Origin: Bacteroidales bacterium
Lineage (GTDB): Bacteria > Bacteroidota > Bacteroidia > Bacteroidales > DTGW01
Direction of reading: 5' to 3'
NCBI GenBank assembly: GCA_026416115.1
Contig: JAOAFU010000054.1
Location: 1 to 35,619, forward strand
Length of the DNA stretch: 35,619 nucleotides
The notes under the pieces: generated by a model
What the model saw: only the letters and a program-made list of their open reading frames with translations
What the model was told of the DNA's origin: nothing
The model's database searches: none
Shown here: positions 17,476-26,499 of the stretch, piece by piece
Layout: each line of letters begins with the position of its first letter
Position numbering within the stretch: position 1 is the stretch's first letter
Position numbers and translations under genes: made by a program

Positions 17476-18642
17476 ATGGCTAATATTTTGGTTGTTGATG
17501 ATGAAAGAAGTATACGAAACACACTAAAAGATGTGCTGGAGTACGAAAAGCATACGGTCGATCTTGCCGAAGACGGCCTTAGTGCATTTCAACTTATTCA
17601 GCAAAAGGACTATGATCTGGTACTTTGCGACATCAAAATGCCCAACATGGACGGCACTGAATTATTGGAGAAAATAATGGAAAACTCACCCGACACTCAG
17701 GTGGTAATGATATCGGGTCATGGGAATATTGAAACAGCAGTTGAGTCGATCAAAAAGGGGGCTTTTGATTTTATTGAAAAACCTCTCGACCTCAATCGTT
17801 TACTTGTAACAATCAAGAATGCACTTGATAAAACACAGCTTCTTTCCAATACAAGAGTACTAAAAAAGAAAGTTAGCAAAGGATACGAGATTGTTGGACA
17901 ATCGGAAGCTATACGAAAGGTACTGGAAATGGCCGATAAGGTTGCACCTACCGATGCCAGAGTATTGATAATGGGCCCAAATGGTTGCGGCAAGGAGTTA
18001 ATAGCCCGTCGTATCCATGATCATAGCAAACGTTCAAATGCTCCATTTGTTGAGGTTAATTGTGCCGCTATACCTTCCGAACTTATTGAAAGCGAACTTT
18101 TTGGACACGAAAAAGGGTCGTTTACCTCCGCAATTAAAGATCGAAAAGGCAAATTTGAACTTGCCAACGGGGGAACTCTTTTCCTCGACGAAATTGGCGA
18201 TATGAGCCTCGATGCACAGGCAAAAGTATTACGTGCACTTCAGGAAAATAAGATTACCAGAGTGGGTAGCGAAAAAGAAATTAAAGTTGATGTTCGTGTT
18301 ATAGCTGCCACAAATAAAAATATGCAGGAAGAAATTAAAGCAAACCGTTTTCGCGAAGATCTTTTTCATCGATTAAGTGTAGTAATTATTAATGTACCCT
18401 CGCTTAACGATAGAAAAGAAGATATTCCCTTATTGGCCCAACACTTTATTGAGTTGTTCTGTAGCGAATATGGTAAACCTTTAAAAAAAATACATCCCGA
18501 TGCAATTGCACAACTTCAGCAAATAAATTGGACAGGTAATATTAGGGAATTCAGAAATGTAATAGAAAGACTTATAATTTTTTGCGACAACGAAATAACT
18601 GCAAAAGATGTTATGACTTATGCACAACCTATTATAAAATAG
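17476..18642 (+). CDS. Response regulator with sigma-54-interaction-type AAA+ domain (NtrC/NtrX-like), no C-terminal Fis HTH
   Basis: Receiver MANILVVDDERSIRNTL...LVLCDIKMPNMDG; AAA+ GPNGCGKELIARRIH, FGHEKGSFTSA, GGTLFLDEIGDMSLDAQAKVLRALQE; ends at ITAKDVMTYAQPIIK. Confidence 0.93.
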   Translation: MANILVVDDERSIRNTLKDVLEYEKHTVDLAEDGLSAFQLIQQKDYDLVLCDIKMPNMDGTELLEKIMENSPDTQVVMISGHGNIETAVESIKKGAFDFIEKPLDLNRLLVTIKNALDKTQLLSNTRVLKKKVSKGYEIVGQSEAIRKVLEMADKVAPTDARVLIMGPNGCGKELIARRIHDHSKRSNAPFVEVNCAAIPSELIESELFGHEKGSFTSAIKDRKGKFELANGGTLFLDEIGDMSLDAQAKVLRALQENKITRVGSEKEIKVDVRVIAATNKNMQEEIKANRFREDLFHRLSVVIINVPSLNDRKEDIPLLAQHFIELFCSEYGKPLKKIHPDAIAQLQQINWTGNIREFRNVIERLIIFCDNEITAKDVMTYAQPIIK

Positions 18643-18745
18643 TTACACCTCCTTATTTTCACTAATAAAAAATCATTTTGCCCTTATTATTACAGGCATT
18701 TTTTCCATTGGGTAATATTCGTATTAAACCAAAAAACCATACCTG

Positions 18746-19339
18746 TTATGAGCTTATAAAACGCTCAAGCTCGGTATATAATTTTTCAACTGGCAGTCCC
18801 ATCACATTAAAATACGAACCGCATATTGATTTTATTCCAACCAATCCAATCCAATCTTGCGCACCATAAGCACCAGCTTTGTCGTAAGGATTGTAATGGG
18901 TAATATAATATTGAATTTCTTCGTCTGATAATTCACGAAAACTTACATCGGTATAATCGCTAAAAGAATGAACACGATCGAAAGTTTTAAAACATACACC
19001 TGTAACTACCCTATGTGAACAACCGCTAAGCTTTTTTAGCATTGTAAAAGCCTCATGAGAATTTTCAGGTTTGTTTAAAATAGAATTATTTAAAATGACA
19101 ATGGTATCGGCCGTGATAGCAATTTCGTCTTCATGATGGAGCTCGACATGATCAGCCTTTTTCTTAGCAAGATAAACAGCCACTTCTTCCAAAGGCATGT
19201 TGGTAGGATAGTGTTCGTCGTTATGCCCCGCAGGGATAATTTCGAAGTGAAAGCCGGCCGCTTTCATGAGTTGGTGACGACGAGGCGATTGAGTGGCTAG
19301 AAGAATGCGGTATTTTTTTAATCGCTCGTGTAAAATCAT
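18746..19339 (-). CDS. Maf-family nucleoside triphosphate pyrophosphatase
   Basis: LLATQSPRRHQLMKAAGFHFEIIP, ITADTIVIL, KAGAYGAQDWIGLVGIKSICGSYFNVMGLPVEKL. Confidence 0.93.
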   Translation of the reverse strand: MILHERLKKYRILLATQSPRRHQLMKAAGFHFEIIPAGHNDEHYPTNMPLEEVAVYLAKKKADHVELHHEDEIAITADTIVILNNSILNKPENSHEAFTMLKKLSGCSHRVVTGVCFKTFDRVHSFSDYTDVSFRELSDEEIQYYITHYNPYDKAGAYGAQDWIGLVGIKSICGSYFNVMGLPVEKLYTELERFISS

Positions 19340-19369
19340 GATTTTTAAAATAAAGAATAATCAACTGAT

Positions 19370-19966
19370 CTATTTTTTATGTCTTTTTTCGAGAATTTTA
19401 ACAACGTCTTCTAAACGGTAGTTCTTAGCCGATAGAAGAACTAGCAAGTGAAAAAGCAAATCGGCAGCTTCATTTAGAAAAAGCGTATCATCGTTATCTT
19501 TAGCCTCGATAACAAGTTCAACAGCCTCTTCGCCGACTTTCTGAGCAATTTTATTTATGCCCGCTTTAAAAAGTTTTGTCGTGTACGATCCTTCGGGTAA
19601 ATCTTTTTTTCGCCCTTCGATAAGATCCTGAAGAAAAACTAAAAAATCGGATGTAGCAACATTGGTTTCGTTGAAACAAGTGTCGGCACCCGTATGACAC
19701 ACTGGGCCTCTTGGAATAGCTTTAATCAATATCGTATCATTATCGCAATCCTCTTTAATATCGATAACATCGAGAAAATTTCCACTTTCTTCCCCCTTAG
19801 TCCATAGCCGCTGACGTGTTCGGCTATAAAATGTAACAAGACGCTCATCGATAGTTTTCTGATAAGCATCCTTATTCATAAAACCAAGCATTAACACTGC
19901 ATGCGTGCGTGCATCCTGAATGATTGCAGGTATAAGGCCATTGTTTTTATCAAAATCGAGTTTCAT
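19370..19966 (-). CDS. hisI: Bifunctional phosphoribosyl-AMP cyclohydrolase / phosphoribosyl-ATP pyrophosphatase
   Basis: VLMLGFMNKDAYQKTIDERLVTFYSRTRQRLWTKGEESGN, CDNDTILIKAIPRGPVCHTGADTCF, then HisE region KVGEEAVELVIEA. Confidence 0.95.
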   Translation of the reverse strand: MKLDFDKNNGLIPAIIQDARTHAVLMLGFMNKDAYQKTIDERLVTFYSRTRQRLWTKGEESGNFLDVIDIKEDCDNDTILIKAIPRGPVCHTGADTCFNETNVATSDFLVFLQDLIEGRKKDLPEGSYTTKLFKAGINKIAQKVGEEAVELVIEAKDNDDTLFLNEAADLLFHLLVLLSAKNYRLEDVVKILEKRHKK

Positions 19967-21141
19967 TTTAATCCTATTTTGTTAAAAATTAAGAACCAAA
20001 TGTTTTTGTTAAATTTTATGGAAACAATATTAGAAGCTATTCTGATTAAAACGACAAAAATCGTAATGTAGGTAAAACTATTAATATCCTGCGTTAGAAA
20101 AAGGGAAAGTATTATAAATCCGCTAATTAAAAATAAAGAGCTGTACAAAACCAATAACTTCTTCTTATATTCGTTAAACCATATCCACAAGAGTAATAGA
20201 GGTGAAAAGAGTCCAGCTACTAGATTTGAATGGAGTTCAGAGTGCGCCGAAATCGAGCTTAATATCAATATAAAAAAACCTAAGAAACCTACTAAAGTAA
20301 AAAATATGTTGTCGAAAAAGGATCTAAATTTCGGCATCCATTCGATGCCAATTGCAACTACTAACAGAAAAAATGCAAACAAAACAGGTGTAAAAAAAGG
20401 GTTATTTACAGAAGAAGGTATAGCAGCATAAAGTTTTTTTTCTCCAATTACGACCGGAACATTTGAAATGGAAGCATACTCGAGAGCTACCTTGAGTTTG
20501 TCGGGTAAAAACATGACATCGTACCCTGCTATTTTATCGGCCATAGGACCTAATAGAAGCTCTATACCATTCAAAATCCAGGGCATTGAATTTAGATATG
20601 GTCGATAAAGTTGTCTAAATGTTTTGCTCGAATCTACTTTCGAAAGATTATTCCAATGAAAACCAGAAATATTTTGAGTTAAAATGTCTCGTACACGAGT
20701 TGCACAATTGTCGGTAAAGAATTTGTAACGATAGTATCTATTTTCGGGTCTATAGTTTTCAATTAAAGCGAAAAGGAGTCCCATTTTTTGTTCTGTCGAA
20801 AGGTTTAATTTTTGTTCAATCAACGTTCTATTTTCGAAACTACACATCTGAAATAAATCCTCAAACCTTTCGACCGAAAGCTGATAATCGAGCCGTCCTA
20901 AAGCAAATTTAAAATAAAACCCTTTTGTTTGGAAGTCGAATGTACCGTAATTAAAAACAAAATCATGACCGTTTTTATAATCGATCAGACGAATAGCAGT
21001 GTGACCAAAAACCGAATATAGTTCTTTACCTGGAGAAATGGTAAGTATAGAAAAATCGAGGCTGTCGGAAAAACTCACCTTTTGAGTAAAACTCGTTATA
21101 CTATTCAAAAAAAACAATATAAAAACAAAGATTTGTCTCAT
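19963..21141 (-). CDS. DUF4105 (Lnb N-terminal-like) periplasmic-domain integral membrane protein
   Basis: ISPGKELYSVFGHTAIRLIDYKNGHDFVFNYGTFDF, NCATRVRDIL, then a multi-TM C-terminus; 4-nt ATGA overlap with hisI. Confidence 0.88.
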   Translation of the reverse strand: MRQIFVFILFFLNSITSFTQKVSFSDSLDFSILTISPGKELYSVFGHTAIRLIDYKNGHDFVFNYGTFDFQTKGFYFKFALGRLDYQLSVERFEDLFQMCSFENRTLIEQKLNLSTEQKMGLLFALIENYRPENRYYRYKFFTDNCATRVRDILTQNISGFHWNNLSKVDSSKTFRQLYRPYLNSMPWILNGIELLLGPMADKIAGYDVMFLPDKLKVALEYASISNVPVVIGEKKLYAAIPSSVNNPFFTPVLFAFFLLVVAIGIEWMPKFRSFFDNIFFTLVGFLGFFILILSSISAHSELHSNLVAGLFSPLLLLWIWFNEYKKKLLVLYSSLFLISGFIILSLFLTQDINSFTYITIFVVLIRIASNIVSIKFNKNIWFLIFNKIGLK

Positions 21142-21159
21142 GTGACAAAAATTGAAAAA

Positions 21160-21912
21160 TTATCTTACGGGGACTCTGTGCTGGCGCAAGAAATCTTTTA
21201 AGTCGGGTATGGTTATTTCGCGAAAGTGAAAAATGCTCGCTGCAAGAGCAGCATCGGCCAGTCCTTTATGGAAAACATCGACAAAATGTTCTTTAGCGCC
21301 TGCACCGCCGGATGCAATGACGGGTATAGAAAGCATTTGACTTAAATGAGCAAGTGCTTCGCAAGCAAATCCTTGTTTAACTCCATCGTGATTCATAGAG
21401 GTAAAAAGAATTTCGCCGCAACCTCTATCCTGTGCTTCTTTTGCCCATGAAAATAGTTCTCTTTCGGTTTTAATGCGACCCCCATTTAAGTAAACGTTCC
21501 ACCGATCGTTTTCGAGTCGGGCATCAATAGCCACCACCACAAATTGACTTCCAAAAGATCGAGCCATCTGGTCAATCAGTTCAGGATTTCGCACAGCTGC
21601 CGAATTGATAGATATTTTATCGGCTCCAGCACTTAAAAGCCTTTCGGCATCGGCCAGTTCGTTAATTCCTCCACCTACTGTAAAAGGAATATTGATATGG
21701 CGGGCAATCCGTTCGACAAGGTCGGCAAAAAGTTTTCTACCTTCGTGCGAGGCTGTAATATCAAGATAAACCAGTTCGTCGGCTCCTTCGCGGCTATATT
21801 GTGCTCCCATTTCTACTGGGTCGCCCACCTCACGAATATTAACAAAATTGACCCCTTTAACAACCTTCCCATCACGAACATCTAAACAAGGTATTATGCG
21901 CTTGGCCAACAT
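21160..21912 (-). CDS. hisF: Imidazole glycerol phosphate synthase subunit HisF
   Basis: [64 protein letters not shown]. Confidence 0.97.
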   Translation of the reverse strand: MLAKRIIPCLDVRDGKVVKGVNFVNIREVGDPVEMGAQYSREGADELVYLDITASHEGRKLFADLVERIARHINIPFTVGGGINELADAERLLSAGADKISINSAAVRNPELIDQMARSFGSQFVVVAIDARLENDRWNVYLNGGRIKTERELFSWAKEAQDRGCGEILFTSMNHDGVKQGFACEALAHLSQMLSIPVIASGGAGAKEHFVDVFHKGLADAALAASIFHFREITIPDLKDFLRQHRVPVR

Positions 21913-22211
21913 AGTAAAAAATTTGCACGAAAATAGCCAATTTCTTTTTAACCCGAAATAACTTTTTACGAATCTTATGATTTAGGTACTTATGTCTTCA
22001 TAAGCATATTATTGAAACCAATGAATAGTTTGATAATTTATCCGTACTTTAGATAATTCCCTAATAATTTCAATAGATCTGATAATAATATCGGTTAAAA
22101 AATTCCTATAATTTTTTTGGTAAAGTATTAGCTGAAATATTAAATTAACAAAAACAAAATCAGACACTTAACAGAATTCGAAAGGGAAATGGCCTAAAAC
22201 TTATACAAAAA

Positions 22212-22242
22212 ATTGCATAATTCAAATAAAATGTTACTTTTG
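22212..22242 (+). promoter_or_regulatory. Candidate promoter for the EF-G paralog
   Basis: ATTG (22212-22215)-N19-TACTTTTG (22235-22242); about 80-nt leader to the ATG. Confidence 0.6.
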
Positions 22243-22325
22243 CAATGGTACCTTAGTTTTTCTATCCCAACCATTGTAAATACGCACACTCACTACTTTT
22301 TACAAACAATATAAAACGATAAACT

Positions 22326-24482
22326 ATGAAGAACTACACTACAAGTCAAATCAGGAATATTGCACTGGTTGGCAATTCCGGATCGGGGAAAACCACCCTT
22401 GCAGAAGCTATGCTTTTCGAGGGTGGCGTTATAGAACGGCGCGGTTCTGTAGAACAGGGAAATACCGTTTCGGACTATAACGAGATCGAACATCAAAATA
22501 AACTATCGATTTTTTCATCGGTGCTTTATACCGAATGCAATGATGTTAAAATCAACATACTCGATAATCCGGGGATGGACGATTTTGTCGGAGCCACAAT
22601 CACTTCGCTACATGTAGCCGATACAGCTTTGATGCTGTTAAATGCTCAAAATGGAGTTGAAGTTGGAACCGAAATTCAGGCTCGCCATTGCGAACGGCTA
22701 AAGAAACCACTCATACTTTTAGTCAATCAGGTCGATCATGACAAGTCTAACTTTGAACGAACCCTTGAAATGGCTACCGAACGATTAGGCAAAAATGTAA
22801 CCCTTGTTCAATACCCCCTTGCCGAAGGTGCAAACTTTGATGCCATTATCGATGTATTGTTAATGAAAATGTTAAAATACCCTAAAGATGGAGGAAAGCC
22901 AGAGATAATGGATATTCCGGCATCGGAAATGGAAAAAGCCAATGCTTTGCATAATGCATTAGTTGAAAAAGCTGCTGAAAATGATGAAGCACTTATGGAG
23001 CTTTTCTTCGAAAAAGGTACGCTAACGCTCGACGAAATGCGTGATGGAATAAAAGCAGGTATTGTACATCGAAATCTTTTTCCTGTTTTTGTATGTTCAG
23101 CCAAGAAAAATATTGGTGTCAACAGGGTTATGGAATTTATCTGCAGCGTAGCCCCCAATCCTGTCGAGGTTTCAGGTATGCAAACAACACAAGATGAGGA
23201 AATTAAAGTTGATGCTAATGCTCCAACCTCGCTATTTGTTTTTAAAACTACCCTCGAACCCCACATTGGCGAAATTAGTTTTTTTAAAGTTATGACTGGT
23301 AAAGTTACCGAAGGGATGGAACTTACCAACAACAACAACCAGGTAAAGGAACGAATAAACCAATTGTTTGTATCGGCCGGTAAAAATAGGGTAAAAGTTA
23401 GCGAGATGATAGCCGGCGATATTGGATCAACCGTCAAGCTGAAAAACACCAAAACCAACCATACCTTAGCTCTTTCATCGGTTAATTATACCTTCAAACC
23501 CATAAATTATCCCGAACCACGTTACCGAGTAGCCATTAAACCAAAAAACGAAGCCGATGAAGAAAAACTCGGCGATGCTTTAAATAAAGCCCACCAAGAA
23601 GATCCTACGCTTATAGTAGAACATTCGAAAGAACTCAAACAAACTATTATCTCGGCACAGGGCGAATATCAAGTTAATATTCTCAAGTGGCATCTGGATC
23701 ATGTATATAAAATTGAGACAGAGCTTTTCTCCCCCCGGATCCCATATCGCGAAACCATTACCAAAGTTGCTGCTGCTGATTATCGACACAAAAAGCAGTC
23801 GGGCGGTGCAGGACAATTTGGAGAGGTACATCTAGTCATTGAGCCCTATGTAGAGGGTGCACCCGATCCAAGTGGCTTTAAGTTACCAGGTAAAGAAATA
23901 AAGTTAAACATTCGAGATAAGCAGGTTATAGACCTTGCATGGGGTGGAAAACTGGTATTTTACAACTGTATTGTTGGAGGGGCCATCGACGCACGATTTA
24001 TGCCATCAATCCTTAAAGGTATTATGGAAAAAATGGAAGAAGGACCTTTAACAGGTTCGTATGCCCGCGATATACGGGTAGCCGTTTACGATGGCAAAAT
24101 GCACCCGGTCGACTCAAATGATATTTCGTTCCGCCTCGCTGGTCGTAACGCTTTTAAAGAAGCCTTTAAAAATGCCGGACCCAAAATTATGGAACCTATA
24201 TATGAAGTAGAAATATATGTTCCATCCGACCGAATGGGAGATGTAATGAGCGATCTGCAAACCCGACGGGCTATGGTATTAGGTATGAGTAGTGAAAAAG
24301 GTTTTGAAAAAATAACTGCTAAAGTACCACTGGCCGAAATGGATAAATATTCGACCACCTTAAACTCATTGACACAAGGCCGCGGAACATTTACCATGCG
24401 CTTCGCTGAATATGCTCAGGTTCCTGCCGAAATTCAAGCAGAACTGCTTAAAGCATACGAAGAAGCAGAAAAAGAAGAATAA
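22326..24482 (+). CDS. fusA2: Elongation factor G paralog (FusA2/EF-G2-like)
   Basis: 718 aa; EF-G-like domains with non-canonical G1 GNSGSGKTT and G3 DNPGMDDF; domain IV-like QSGGAGQFGEVHLVIEP and C-terminal MFGYxTxLRSxTxGRGxFTM-like GRGTFTMRFAEYAQVP. Confidence 0.92.
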   Translation: MKNYTTSQIRNIALVGNSGSGKTTLAEAMLFEGGVIERRGSVEQGNTVSDYNEIEHQNKLSIFSSVLYTECNDVKINILDNPGMDDFVGATITSLHVADTALMLLNAQNGVEVGTEIQARHCERLKKPLILLVNQVDHDKSNFERTLEMATERLGKNVTLVQYPLAEGANFDAIIDVLLMKMLKYPKDGGKPEIMDIPASEMEKANALHNALVEKAAENDEALMELFFEKGTLTLDEMRDGIKAGIVHRNLFPVFVCSAKKNIGVNRVMEFICSVAPNPVEVSGMQTTQDEEIKVDANAPTSLFVFKTTLEPHIGEISFFKVMTGKVTEGMELTNNNNQVKERINQLFVSAGKNRVKVSEMIAGDIGSTVKLKNTKTNHTLALSSVNYTFKPINYPEPRYRVAIKPKNEADEEKLGDALNKAHQEDPTLIVEHSKELKQTIISAQGEYQVNILKWHLDHVYKIETELFSPRIPYRETITKVAAADYRHKKQSGGAGQFGEVHLVIEPYVEGAPDPSGFKLPGKEIKLNIRDKQVIDLAWGGKLVFYNCIVGGAIDARFMPSILKGIMEKMEEGPLTGSYARDIRVAVYDGKMHPVDSNDISFRLAGRNAFKEAFKNAGPKIMEPIYEVEIYVPSDRMGDVMSDLQTRRAMVLGMSSEKGFEKITAKVPLAEMDKYSTTLNSLTQGRGTFTMRFAEYAQVPAEIQAELLKAYEEAEKEE

Positions 24483-24505
24483 ACTTTTAACTTTTCTTAG
24501 ATCGG

Positions 24506-24537
24506 AACGCTTTGCATCGAGAAGGTGCAAAGCGTTT
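24506..24537 (+). terminator. Hairpin after fusA2 (possible intrinsic terminator or attenuator)
   Basis: AACGCTTTGCA-TCGAGAAGG-TGCAAAGCGTT, 11-bp stem, short TTTATT tail. Confidence 0.6.
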
Positions 24538-24546
24538 ATTAATTTA

Positions 24547-25773
24547 ATGCCTTTATCAATGTCAAAGTTTAAGTTATTACTTTTAATTTATAGTTTAGCC
24601 TTTATGTCAATCTGCTATGGGCAATTTGAAATTCATCCAGGGCTAAAAGTAAAAGCCTACCTAGCAGATAATAAAGTCGATTCAGCGATCTTTCTTCTGA
24701 ATCAACTAATCGAAGCAAAACAAAATTCTGAAAAATGGTTAATGTATAGAGGTGAATATTTTTTAAAGATTGGCTTATACAATGAAGCAATAAAAGATTT
24801 TGTACAAGTAGAAAAAAAACGTCCCTCAATGGCATCATTCCAGCTAGCCAAAGCTTACGCCATGTTGCGCGATTCTATAAATACTATGTTTTATCTCGAA
24901 AAAAACCTTAAATCCTCATATAAAGTAAATAAGAACAAAATATGGAAGGATAAATCTTTTGACTATATAAAAAACACCTACTCGTGGAAAAAATTATGGG
25001 AAAAAGAGTGGTATACACGCTTTGAATACTATGAAGGAGAAATGCGTTATTTATACGAATCGGGTAATTGGACAGAAGTAATTAACATGATGGCCGATAT
25101 TGGAAAAGATTCGAAAAAACTTAGTGCACAAGCATTTTATATGGTTGCCATGTCGTATATGCAATTAGAAAATTATTCAGCTGCCATCACAAATTTTTCA
25201 AAAGCCATATTAAAATCGAAAAAAGAAGCCAGCTATTATGCCAGTAGGGGCGACTGCTATATGCGCATGAAAAACTACTCGAAAGCACTTGACGATTTTT
25301 CGACAGCCATTAATTACGGTCCAGAAGAATTATCCTATTATTTACAGCATACTCAGGCTCTGTTAAATTTAGGCAAATACGATTTAGCATATCATGAGGT
25401 GTTGACATTAACACAATTATTTCCCGAAAATATTCAAAGTTTGTATATACTTTCGCAAGCCGCATACCTCAGTAAACGTTATCTTCATGCCCTTGAGGTA
25501 GGGAATAAACTATTAAATCAAAGTCCTGAAGATACCTCTTACCTGCATTTAAGAGCAAAAACTTATAAGAAAACGGGAATGTTTTCCCAGTCACTTAAGG
25601 ATTATAATTTATTGTTAAAGAATCACCCTTTACAAACTGAATACTTAGTTGAACGGGGATTGTTATATTTTCAGTTGAATGAGAAACGACAGGCATGCCT
25701 TGATTGGAAAAAGTCATCCGAACTCGGAAATGTGAGGGCTTCTCAGCTGTTATGGGAAAACTGTACGAAATAA
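24547..25773 (+). CDS. Secreted TPR-repeat protein
   Basis: Likely start at MPLSMSKFKLLLLIYSLAFMSICYGQ; multiple TPRs such as ASYYASRGDCYMRMKNYSKALDDFSTAINYGPEE. The listed ORF start (24412) lies inside fusA2. Confidence 0.88.
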   Translation: MPLSMSKFKLLLLIYSLAFMSICYGQFEIHPGLKVKAYLADNKVDSAIFLLNQLIEAKQNSEKWLMYRGEYFLKIGLYNEAIKDFVQVEKKRPSMASFQLAKAYAMLRDSINTMFYLEKNLKSSYKVNKNKIWKDKSFDYIKNTYSWKKLWEKEWYTRFEYYEGEMRYLYESGNWTEVINMMADIGKDSKKLSAQAFYMVAMSYMQLENYSAAITNFSKAILKSKKEASYYASRGDCYMRMKNYSKALDDFSTAINYGPEELSYYLQHTQALLNLGKYDLAYHEVLTLTQLFPENIQSLYILSQAAYLSKRYLHALEVGNKLLNQSPEDTSYLHLRAKTYKKTGMFSQSLKDYNLLLKNHPLQTEYLVERGLLYFQLNEKRQACLDWKKSSELGNVRASQLLWENCTK

Positions 25774-25775
25774 AA

Positions 25776-25802
25776 AAGCCGCCATCGGGCGGCCTTTCAT
25801 TT
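25776..25802. terminator. Rho-independent terminator
   Basis: AAAAAA GCCGCC-ATCG-GGCGGC CTTTCATTTTT between convergent genes. Confidence 0.85.
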
Positions 25803-26066
25803 TTACTCAGCTTTTTGTTTTTCTTCTTCAAGAATTTCTAAAGCAACTTTTAATATGGTGTCGTCGTCAAAAGTAACAATTCCCCCATCAGGTCCCTGCT
25901 CAATATGGACGCCCACTGTTTTCCCCTCACCATTGCGATAGTGAGTGCCTCCAAAAAAGTTACGAACGGTATCTTCGTCCAAGTTAAGCCTTTCAGCTAT
26001 CCTGCGCATACTGCCCGATGGAAGACTATCTTTAATCCTCCTTAGCTCGTTAAATGTCATTGCCAT
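25803..26066 (-). CDS. Small conserved protein with HTH-like N-terminus
   Basis: 87 aa; ELRRIKDSLPSGSMRRIAERLNLDEDTVRNFFGG resembles a helix-turn-helix. Confidence 0.7.
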   Translation of the reverse strand: MAMTFNELRRIKDSLPSGSMRRIAERLNLDEDTVRNFFGGTHYRNGEGKTVGVHIEQGPDGGIVTFDDDTILKVALEILEEEKQKAE

Positions 26067-26285
26067 GGCTGTATATTTTTAAGTTAATGTTGAATTGATG
26101 TGAAATTTTCTTGTCGAATGTACAAAAAATTTACTCAAAATTCGAATTTTTTTAAGAAAATTTTCATCCACAACAATCAGATAATCAGAAGACTATAAAT
26201 AACGTTTTTTTTAAAAAATTATTGTGAAGGAATTTTAAGAAAATAGTTAACAAAAGATTATAAACTAATCAATAAAGTAAAAAAG

Positions 26286-26358
26286 AGCGGAAAACGGGAC
26301 TCGAACCCGCGACCCTCAGCTTGGGAAGCTGATGCTCTACCAACTGAGCTACTTCCGC
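26286..26358 (-). tRNA. tRNA-Gly(CCC)
   Basis: Cloverleaf on minus strand: GCGGAAGTAGCTCAGTTGGTAGAGCATCAGCTTCCCAAGCTGAGGGTCGCGGGTTCGAGTCCCGTTTTCCGCT; anticodon loop TTCCCAA. Confidence 0.96.
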
Positions 26359-26367
26359 CTTTGGTTG

Positions 26368-26441
26368 AGCCTCTCAGGGGACTTGAACCCCCGACCTGCG
26401 GTTTACGAAACCGCTGCTCTAACCAACTGAGCTAAAGAGGC
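26368..26441 (-). tRNA. tRNA-Thr(CGT)
   Basis: Cloverleaf on minus strand: GCCTCTTTAGCTCAGTTGGTTAGAGCAGCGGTTTCGTAAACCGCAGGTCGGGGGTTCAAGTCCCCTGAGAGGCT; anticodon loop TTCGTAA. Confidence 0.96.
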
Positions 26442-26499
26442 AATCGCAAAATTTCAGGTTTGCAAAATTATTATTTTTCTCGAAATATCCAAACTTCCT

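Noticed and set aside
22808-24397. Minus-strand ORFs (216, 83, 103 aa) inside the EF-G paralog
   Set aside because: Antisense to a strongly conserved CDS with no recognisable motifs; most likely chance open frames
26286-26441. Adjacent tRNA genes considered as an integration site for a mobile element
   Set aside because: No integrase, no repeated tRNA 3' end and no foreign-looking genes nearby; flanked by ordinary chromosomal genes
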